The position numbers were made by a program, and so were the translations under genes. Below are positions 62,223-64,000 of a DNA stretch of 64,000 nt, in pieces. This stretch comes from Holacanthus passer (Eukaryota > Chordata > Actinopteri > Pomacanthidae). Location of the stretch: assembly GCA_025331565.1 (NCBI GenBank), contig JAFREQ010000040.1, forward strand, positions 4,265,001-4,329,000, in the 5' to 3' direction. How positions within the stretch are numbered: the stretch's first letter is position 1; each line of letters starts with the position of its first letter. The notes below the pieces were generated by a model. It saw only the letters and a program-made list of their open reading frames with translations, made no database searches and was not told where the DNA came from.

Positions 62223-63003
62223 ACAGACATAGACGAATGTACCTTTGCTGACATCTGTGTCAATGGACGCTGCCAGAATATCCCAGGACTTTTCAGATGC
62301 GAATGTAACATCGGTTATGAACTGGACAGGAGTGGAGGCAACTGCACAGGTGAGACAAGTCAAAGCACCAGTCAAACTGCCTGCTCCGATGATGCTCCGT
62401 TTATGCCCCAATGAGCTCAGGAAATTTGATAGAGTGTAAAAAATAATGGAGAAACAGCAGTGAAGAGATGAGCAGCTCTCGTCTCTCCTGAGATACAGAG
62501 GAAAAGTCGATGTTTGTCTCCGTGCTGTTGTGGCAAATAATGACTCATTGACAGAAAAATGAGCTCGTGAAGAAGTTTAGTAGACTGCTGCATTGTCTTT
62601 CTTTCTCAGATATCAATGAATGTGCGGATCCGACCATCTGTATTAATGGAATGTGTGTCAACATCCCTGGAAGCTACCACTGTAACTGCCCGGCAGACTT
62701 TGAACTCAACCCCACTCGGGTGGGCTGTGTAGGTGAGACTAATCCTAATTAATTAATATCTAACTAATTCTAAAACAAAAGCAAGACACATCTGTATACC
62801 TGAACACCTGTATGTGTGTGTTTTTGTGTGTACAGACACTCGCTCTGGAAGCTGCTACCTGGATGTTCGCTCCAGAGGAGACGCATCGGAGAGCCTCGAC
62901 TGCTCCAATGAGATCGGAGTTGGTGTTTCCAAGGCGTCCTGCTGCTGCTCCCTGGGCCAGGGCTGGGGGAACCCGTGTGAATCATGCCCCTCTGTCAACT
63001 CAA
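26768..63003 (+). CDS. fbn1: Fibrillin-1, 5' part of gene (37 coding exons, runs off window)
   Basis: Secreted extracellular glycoprotein that assembles into 10-12 nm microfibrils, scaffolds elastin and binds LTBPs. Joined exons give about 1619 residues: signal peptide, furin site RAKRR (52-56), unique N-terminal region, EGF1-3, hybrid 1, cbEGF1-2, TB1, Pro-rich segment (about 390-475), EGF4, cbEGF3-6, TB2, cbEGF7-9, hybrid 2, cbEGF10, TB3, 12 cbEGFs (11-22), and TB4 with RGD (1577-1579). Domain order and most exon lengths match human FBN1. A proline-rich rather than glycine-rich segment, one RGD and the adjacent shc4 favour FBN1 over FBN2 or FBN3. cbEGF units carry D-x-D/N-E-C and the C-x-N/D-x4-Y/F calcium and hydroxylation consensus. 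Frame is unbroken. The start ATG at 26768 has a purine at -3. The rest of TB4 and the whole C-terminal half are outside the window. Confidence 0.95.
26959..28752 (+). other. fbn1: fbn1 intron 1
   Basis: 1.8 kb. It contains a (GA)n microsatellite (27329-27361) followed by purine-rich sequence to about 27550. No exon seen. Confidence 0.75.
27329..27361 (+). repeat. (GA)n microsatellite
   Basis: GA dinucleotide run. Confidence 0.9.
28753..28835 (+). CDS. fbn1: fbn1 coding exon 2: unique N-terminal region
   Basis: 83 bp as in human. Encodes PNVCGSRNNAYCCPGWKTLT then GGNQCIV, the four-cysteine FUN motif. Acceptor CTTCCACAG, donor GTTC|GTGAGT. Confidence 0.95.
28836..30346 (+). other. fbn1: fbn1 intron 2
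   Basis: 1.5 kb. It contains a (TC)n run (29671-29720) and a GC-richer block at about 29770-29900 with no recognised function. Confidence 0.7.
29671..29720 (+). repeat. (TC)n microsatellite
   Basis: TC run with one interruption. Confidence 0.9.
30347..30445 (+). CDS. fbn1: fbn1 coding exon 3: EGF1
   Basis: 99 bp, CRSSCGDGFCSRPNMCTCPN and GQIAPSCGSKS. EGF fold without the calcium-binding consensus. Acceptor CTTTGCAG, donor TCAG|GTTGTT. Confidence 0.95.
30446..31341 (+). other. fbn1: fbn1 intron 3
   Basis: 896 bp. Short GT-rich stretch at about 31030-31080. No gene seen. Confidence 0.7.
31342..31437 (+). CDS. fbn1: fbn1 coding exon 4: EGF2
   Basis: 96 bp, VQNCNIRCMNGGSCAEDHCL and CQKGYVGNHCGQ, near identical to human EGF2. 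Acceptor GCCCACAG, donor CAAC|GTAAGG. Confidence 0.96.
31438..31926 (+). other. fbn1: fbn1 intron 4
   Basis: 489 bp with nothing recognised. Confidence 0.7.
31927..32022 (+). CDS. fbn1: fbn1 coding exon 5: EGF3
   Basis: 96 bp, CENGCLNGGRCVAPNRCVCT and YGFTGAQCER. Acceptor TTCTCCAG, donor AGAG|GTAACG. Confidence 0.96.
33360..33555 (+). repeat. Dispersed repeat, family C
   Basis: Ends with ACAGATTAATCAGTAATAG then AAATAATCAATATTTGCAGC, preceded by a TTTTTGGGTTTTAAAATTG block. A diverged copy. Confidence 0.6.
35605..36345 (+). repeat. Nested dispersed repeat, family F
   Basis: Starts GTGGTGGAAGAATTATTC and ends AAATACTCAAGTTAAGTAC then AACTGTACTTAAATAAG. A TTTAAAGGAATGGTTGGAC block (about 35775) sits inside. 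It looks like one repeat inserted in another. Confidence 0.55.
37702..37899 (+). CDS. fbn1: fbn1 coding exon 6: hybrid domain 1
   Basis: 198 bp as in human. Encodes MCQGQLTGIVCTKTLCCATV and GRAWGHPCEMCPAQPHPC, almost identical to the human domain, which is known to bind LTBP1. The odd cysteine pattern of hybrid 1 is retained. Acceptor TCTGCAG, donor CAAG|GTAAAG. Confidence 0.97.
37900..38888 (+). other. fbn1: fbn1 intron 6
   Basis: 989 bp. CT-rich at the 5' end (about 37910-38120), then a GC-richer block holding a candidate 75-bp cryptic exon at 38192-38266, listed as a finding. Confidence 0.65.
38889..39014 (+). CDS. fbn1: fbn1 coding exon 7: cbEGF1
   Basis: 126 bp, DVDECQAIPGICQGGNCINT with SFECKCPAGH, calcium-binding EGF. 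Acceptor ATGTACAG, donor GAAG|GTAAGA. Confidence 0.97.
39366..39475 (+). repeat. Dispersed repeat, family D
   Basis: Contains ACACATTTTCCTCTTACAAA and TGAAAAGTTGACTGGCTGC, like 8830-8915. Confidence 0.7.
40228..40313 (+). repeat. CT-rich low-complexity tract at acceptor
   Basis: Irregular CTCCT/TCTCC repeats running into the acceptor CACTCCAG of fbn1 exon 8. Confidence 0.9.
40319..40444 (+). CDS. fbn1: fbn1 coding exon 8: cbEGF2
   Basis: 126 bp, DLDECSNIQGLCGVGECSNT and YFCKCPQGYYTS. Donor ATAG|GTGAGT. Confidence 0.96.
40445..41638 (+). other. fbn1: fbn1 intron 8
   Basis: 1.2 kb with a (CA)n microsatellite (40902-40946) and further CA-rich sequence to about 41108. Confidence 0.75.
40902..40946 (+). 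repeat. (CA)n microsatellite
   Basis: CA dinucleotide run. Confidence 0.95.
41639..41791 (+). CDS. fbn1: fbn1 coding exon 9: TB1
   Basis: 153 bp (159 in human). Encodes YCYASVLNGRCANQ, TKMQCCCDSGRCWS and PEMCPIRGT, with the CCC triplet of TB domains. Acceptor TCCCACAG, donor ACAG|GTGGGG. Confidence 0.96.
41891..42145 (+). CDS. fbn1: fbn1 coding exon 10: proline-rich segment
   Basis: 255 bp against about 180 in human. It opens EEYQKLC, the last TB1 cysteine, then runs about 75 residues with 26 prolines and about 14 glycines, including GPGPIPGPIPGPGPGPIP. In fibrillins this position is diagnostic: proline-rich in FBN1, glycine-rich in FBN2. Acceptor ATTTCAG, donor CCAG|GTATGC. Confidence 0.95.
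42146..42806 (+). other. fbn1: fbn1 intron 10
   Basis: 661 bp with nothing recognised. Confidence 0.7.
42807..42959 (+). CDS. fbn1: fbn1 coding exon 11: EGF4
   Basis: 153 bp. Encodes TRNITNMCQAYRNLCLNGRC and YRCECNMGFKLDGRGECI. Like human EGF4 it has no DxDEC start, so no calcium site. NIT is an N-glycosylation sequon just before the first cysteine, as NVT is in human. Confidence 0.95.
43042..43161 (+). CDS. fbn1: fbn1 coding exon 12: cbEGF3
   Basis: 120 bp, DDDECERNPCAHGECVNTPG, calcium-binding EGF. Acceptor TTCTCCAG, donor CGAG|GTGACA. Confidence 0.96.
43250..43375 (+). CDS. fbn1: fbn1 coding exon 13: cbEGF4
   Basis: 126 bp, DLDECVANGRICNNGRCVNT and SFHCVCNAGFEIS. It is only 88 bp from exon 12. 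Donor CAAG|GTCTGT. Confidence 0.96.
43376..44514 (+). other. fbn1: fbn1 intron 13
   Basis: 1.1 kb with no recognised feature. Confidence 0.7.
44515..44637 (+). CDS. fbn1: fbn1 coding exon 14: cbEGF5
   Basis: 123 bp, DQDECLIRNMCLNGLCINED and SFKCICKPGF, close to human DMDECSIRNMCLNGMC. Donor GTAG|GTGTGT. Confidence 0.96.
44638..45621 (+). other. fbn1: fbn1 intron 14
   Basis: 984 bp with a (CA)n run at 45306-45329. Confidence 0.75.
45622..45744 (+). CDS. fbn1: fbn1 coding exon 15: cbEGF6
   Basis: 123 bp, DIDECETPGMCMNGHCVNTE and AVGLDGRVCV. Donor GTTG|GTGAGT. Confidence 0.97.
45745..46578 (+). other. fbn1: fbn1 intron 15
   Basis: 834 bp with nothing recognised. A long open frame across it into exon 16 is chance read-through. 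Confidence 0.7.
46579..46731 (+). CDS. fbn1: fbn1 coding exon 16: TB2 first part
   Basis: 153 bp as in human. Encodes CYGGYKRGQCVRPLFGAVTK and SECCCANTEYAYGEPCQPCP. Acceptor TGAAACAG is weak; donor TCTG|GTACGG. Confidence 0.97.
46732..47269 (+). other. fbn1: fbn1 intron 16
   Basis: 538 bp with CA-rich sequence at about 46958-47022. Confidence 0.75.
47270..47323 (+). CDS. fbn1: fbn1 coding exon 17: TB2 end
   Basis: 54 bp, AEFLALCPNGKGITGGGV, same size as the human exon. Acceptor TTGTTGCAG, donor GTAG|GTAATG. Confidence 0.93.
47467..47592 (+). CDS. fbn1: fbn1 coding exon 18: cbEGF7
   Basis: 126 bp, DINECALDPDICQNGVCENM and YKCTCNEGFEVDLTGKNCV. Confidence 0.96.
47704..47829 (+). CDS. fbn1: fbn1 coding exon 19: cbEGF8
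   Basis: 126 bp, DIDECLLHRQLCENGLCRNT and FTCQCPKGYIFDPQTDVCE. Donor GAGG|GTCAGA is off-consensus at +3. Confidence 0.95.
47952..48071 (+). CDS. fbn1: fbn1 coding exon 20: cbEGF9
   Basis: 120 bp, DVDECKSNPCINGDCRNSPG. Donor ATAG|GTAAGT. Confidence 0.96.
   Translation: MWMSASRTPVLMETVGTAQAPLCVCVQRAVRWTAQGWSA
48072..48619 (+). other. fbn1: fbn1 intron 20
   Basis: 548 bp, AT-rich, nothing recognised. Confidence 0.7.
48620..48757 (+). CDS. fbn1: fbn1 coding exon 21: hybrid domain 2, part 1
   Basis: 138 bp, ETTKSTCWLKIVNNRCEVNI and NGATLKSHCCATLGEAWNSP. It shows a CC pair rather than the CCC of TB domains, as in human hybrid 2. The acceptor region TTCATAAATCAG has almost no polypyrimidine tract. 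Confidence 0.95.
48861..48911 (+). CDS. fbn1: fbn1 coding exon 22: hybrid domain 2, part 2
   Basis: 51 bp, PICSKGYARVKGNVCE, same size as the human exon. Acceptor CTTTTTCAG, donor GAAG|GTGAGG. Confidence 0.95.
49022..49147 (+). CDS. fbn1: fbn1 coding exon 23: cbEGF10
   Basis: 126 bp, DVDECQVFPGVCINGKCINT and SFFCQCPPGMTVD. Donor ATTG|GTGTGT. Confidence 0.96.
49265..49492 (+). CDS. fbn1: fbn1 coding exon 24: TB3
   Basis: 228 bp in a single exon as in human. Encodes HRVDACCCSVGVAWGPECDE and YAQLCPRGPGF. No RGD, unlike TB3 of FBN2. Donor AAAG|GTATTG is weak. Confidence 0.97.
49583..49708 (+). CDS. fbn1: fbn1 coding exon 25: cbEGF11
   Basis: 126 bp, DINECRMINSLCSNGRCRNT and YALDSDERNCT. First of 12 consecutive cbEGFs. 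Confidence 0.97.
49709..50948 (+). other. fbn1: fbn1 intron 25
   Basis: 1.2 kb with a family C repeat at about 49725-49985. Confidence 0.7.
49725..49985 (+). repeat. Dispersed repeat, family C
   Basis: Ends CGATAATGAAAATAATCATT then ACGTGCAGCC, preceded by an ATTTAGTCATTCAGTCGAC-like start. Confidence 0.65.
50949..51077 (+). CDS. fbn1: fbn1 coding exon 26: cbEGF12
   Basis: 129 bp, DIDECRISPDLCGQGRCINT and YESGFMMMKNCM, the same one-residue-longer module as in human. Acceptor TTCCTGTAG, donor ATGG|GTGAGT. Confidence 0.97.
51078..52087 (+). other. fbn1: fbn1 intron 26
   Basis: 1.0 kb with no recognised feature. Confidence 0.7.
52088..52213 (+). CDS. fbn1: fbn1 coding exon 27: cbEGF13
   Basis: 126 bp, DIDECERNPLLCRGGECVNT and FQCVCPEGHEIAPDGSACL. 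Confidence 0.97.
52214..53952 (+). other. fbn1: fbn1 intron 27
   Basis: 1.7 kb with a family C repeat at about 53388-53745. No exon seen. Confidence 0.7.
53388..53745 (+). repeat. Dispersed repeat, family C (longest copy)
   Basis: Carries CTGAATATCATTGGGTTTTA, GATCAGACAAAACAAGGAA, CACTTTGGGTTTAGTGACA and the CAGTAATGAAAATAATTATG end, in the order expected for the family. Confidence 0.7.
53953..54078 (+). CDS. fbn1: fbn1 coding exon 28: cbEGF14
   Basis: 126 bp, DINECELSDRLCRNGQCVNM and YQCTCDTGYKSVEDRLDCV. Donor GTTG|GTTCGT is off-consensus. Confidence 0.95.
54187..54309 (+). CDS. fbn1: fbn1 coding exon 29: cbEGF15
   Basis: 123 bp, DIDECTIENGGCETFCTNSE and ALMPDLRSCT. Donor ACCG|GTTAGT. Confidence 0.97.
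54310..55302 (+). other. fbn1: fbn1 intron 29
   Basis: 993 bp with nothing recognised. Confidence 0.7.
55303..55428 (+). CDS. fbn1: fbn1 coding exon 30: cbEGF16
   Basis: 126 bp, DIDECEESPDICDGGQCTNT and FMSSEDMKTCL. Confidence 0.97.
55429..56027 (+). other. fbn1: fbn1 intron 30
   Basis: 599 bp with nothing recognised. Confidence 0.7.
56028..56153 (+). CDS. fbn1: fbn1 coding exon 31: cbEGF17
   Basis: 126 bp, DVDECELNPNICLSGNCENT and SFICHCDLGYSVRKGTTGCT. Confidence 0.97.
56290..56322 (+). repeat. (GT)n microsatellite
   Basis: GT dinucleotide run. Confidence 0.95.
57600..57665 (+). repeat. Dispersed repeat, family D fragment
   Basis: Contains AGAAATAACACAATTTTCC and AAAATGAAAAGTTAG. Confidence 0.55.
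59558..59680 (+). CDS. fbn1: fbn1 coding exon 32: cbEGF18
   Basis: 123 bp, DINECEIGAHNCDRHATCTN and APGWIGNGLKCT. Acceptor TTTGTCAG, donor ACAG|GTAAGA. Confidence 0.97.
59681..60312 (+). other. fbn1: fbn1 intron 32
   Basis: 632 bp, AT-rich, nothing recognised. Confidence 0.7.
60313..60435 (+). CDS. fbn1: fbn1 coding exon 33: cbEGF19
   Basis: 123 bp, DLDECSNGTHMCSNNADCHN and KEGFSGDGFYCS. Donor TCAG|GTCTCA is weak. The next exon is only 105 bp away. Confidence 0.96.
60541..60666 (+). CDS. fbn1: fbn1 coding exon 34: cbEGF20
   Basis: 126 bp, DSDECAENGNLCESGHCLNL and CDMGFIPTPDGKACE. Acceptor CACTACAG after a TG run. Confidence 0.97.
60667..62226 (+). other. fbn1: fbn1 intron 34
   Basis: 1.6 kb with no recognised feature until the pure CT tract (62169-62220) at its 3' end. 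Confidence 0.75.
62169..62220 (+). repeat. (CT)26 microsatellite at acceptor
   Basis: Uninterrupted CT run followed directly by TTACAG and exon 35, so it serves as the polypyrimidine tract. Confidence 0.97.
62227..62349 (+). CDS. fbn1: fbn1 coding exon 35: cbEGF21
   Basis: 123 bp, DIDECTFADICVNGRCQNIP and YELDRSGGNCT. Donor ACAG|GTGAGA. Confidence 0.97.
62610..62732 (+). CDS. fbn1: fbn1 coding exon 36: cbEGF22
   Basis: 123 bp, DINECADPTICINGMCVNIP and FELNPTRVGCV. Last of the twelve-module cbEGF block. Confidence 0.97.
   Translation: MSMNVRIRPSVLMECVSTSLEATTVTARQTLNSTPLGWAV
62836..63003 (+). CDS. fbn1: fbn1 coding exon 37: TB4 first part with RGD
   Basis: 168 bp. Encodes TRSGSCYLDVRSRGDASESL and VSKASCCCSLGQGWGNPCES. 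The RGD (62874-62882) sits in the same TB4 loop as the human integrin-binding RGD. Donor TCAA|GTGAGT, phase 1 out. The exon completing TB4 is not in the window. Confidence 0.97.
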
Positions 63004-64000
63004 GTGAGTCAACACATCGCTATTTGTGTCATTTTGCATGTTTGTTTTTACACTTCAGTCCAATAGCAAAGTTTGTGACCTCTGACCTCAGCCACAGTGA
63101 AGTCCTACAGCTGACTGATATTCTAAATGTACGTCCCACCTGAGTTAACACACAAAGTAAATTTTGGGCTCTGCTTGTTTATCTTTTCTGAAATTCCCTT
63201 TGTGTCTGTGGGAACTGTCAGACAAAAGCAACCACAACAAAAAGACATGACAGTTCAAGACAGACATTTACACAATAAAGTGCTCCACAACATCATCACC
63301 AACAATCAAGAATAAAAGATGACAAAATGCAACAGAAAAATGCAGTTCAATGTCATCGCTGCTTACTTTACTAAAAACCTCCTCACGTTAGCAAAGTGAG
63401 TTGTCAAACGAAACTTTTCAAACCTTTCACTTTCACGTGCAGTGTCACTGAATGAATCATCACCCACATCATGAAAAGAGACGCAACAACATTCATTAAG
63501 TTATTTACACCAATCCAGCTCGACCGCAGAACTCCTGATACATGAGCCTATAATTGAAATGAACAGTTTCGCTGGATTTTCACCATCGTCAATCGCAGAT
63601 AATAAGAGGGGAGAACCAATACAAATGTCTAATGAATAAAACATGTGTTTTCTTGCCTTGAAACCAAACTTTTTCAGTTTATGTAGATGAGTTGTCTTAA
63701 AGTTTCAGTCTCGTCCTGTACTCCGTCGCTGAATCTGTAAAGATGTTAGTAGTGGAGTTAAAGACTTTGGATTCTCTTAAAAGCTGAGTGAGCAGGAAAA
63801 AGTGGCTGATAAAGGAGTCTATCTGGCAAAGTCATTTATGAATCACAGTAAATCAATCAGTCAGTTGGCACCTGTTGCCCTTGAGTCCTTTGAAGTTGTT
63901 CAAGGTTTTCTTGTACGATTTTGACTAGTAACATGAAAACATATATTACATATACCAATATATAAGTACATGTAAATCAGGCCCGATGAGGTGTGAATTA
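63004..64000 (+). other. fbn1: fbn1 intron 37 (incomplete)
   Basis: 997 bp to the window edge. I looked for the TB4 completion exon (EYxxLCPGG type) and did not find it, so this is intron. Confidence 0.75.

Noticed and set aside
49583..62732. Regularly spaced similar units as a tandem repeat or CRISPR-like array
   Set aside because: These are cbEGF exons of about 123-129 bp with variable introns and intact splice sites.
26768..63003. Assignment as FBN2 or FBN3
   Set aside because: The hinge segment is proline-rich, TB3 has no RGD, domain sequences track human FBN1, and the neighbour is shc4.
63127..63315. Open frame at 63127-63315 as the next fbn1 exon
   Set aside because: No acceptor in the right phase and no EYxxLCPGG-type sequence to complete TB4.

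Overview
The window is vertebrate genomic DNA, most likely from a percomorph teleost fish. It has two multi-exon protein genes with GT-AG introns. The introns are short next to the mammalian orthologues, CA/CT microsatellites are dense, and several dispersed repeat families look fish-like. There are no bacterial-style operons, CRISPR arrays or rRNA genes, and I recognised no tRNA gene.

Layout. (1) Positions 1-1960 hold no recognisable gene, only a dispersed repeat. (2) Positions about 1960-14070 hold a complete SHC4-type adaptor gene on the + strand. It has one likely 5' noncoding exon, 12 coding exons (2773-12784, 558 codons) and a probable poly(A) signal at 14064. The protein has a CH2 region, a PTB domain, a short CH1 with YYN and YEN tyrosine motifs, and a C-terminal SH2. 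(3) Positions about 12785-26300 are a 13-14 kb intergenic gap with interspersed repeats and a broken LINE reverse-transcriptase fragment on the - strand. (4) Positions about 26300-64000 hold the 5' part of a fibrillin-1 gene on the + strand, with 37 coding exons (26768-63003, about 1619 codons). They run from the signal peptide through the N-terminal unique region, EGF1-3, hybrid 1, cbEGF1-2, TB1, a proline-rich segment, EGF4, cbEGF3-6, TB2, cbEGF7-9, hybrid 2, cbEGF10, TB3 and cbEGF11-22 into the RGD-bearing TB4. The rest of the gene lies beyond the right edge.

The two reconstructed coding sequences keep frame across every junction. From exon 3 on, all fibrillin exons are phase 1-1. The exon order and most exon lengths match what I remember of human FBN1. 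SHC4 and FBN1 are near neighbours in human too, where from memory CEP152 lies between them; I see no CEP152 here. The two genes are linked by conserved neighbourhood, not shared function: Shc4 acts in receptor tyrosine kinase signalling in the cytoplasm, fibrillin-1 builds extracellular microfibrils.

I did not find a new biological system. The points worth a second look are mostly about splicing and repeats: complementary TG and CA tracts around shc4 exon 3, transposon-like sequence close to two shc4 splice acceptors, a pure CT microsatellite acting as the polypyrimidine tract of a fibrillin exon, a candidate 75-bp in-frame extra exon in fbn1, an enlarged proline-rich exon, and the missing third tyrosine motif in the Shc4 CH1 region.
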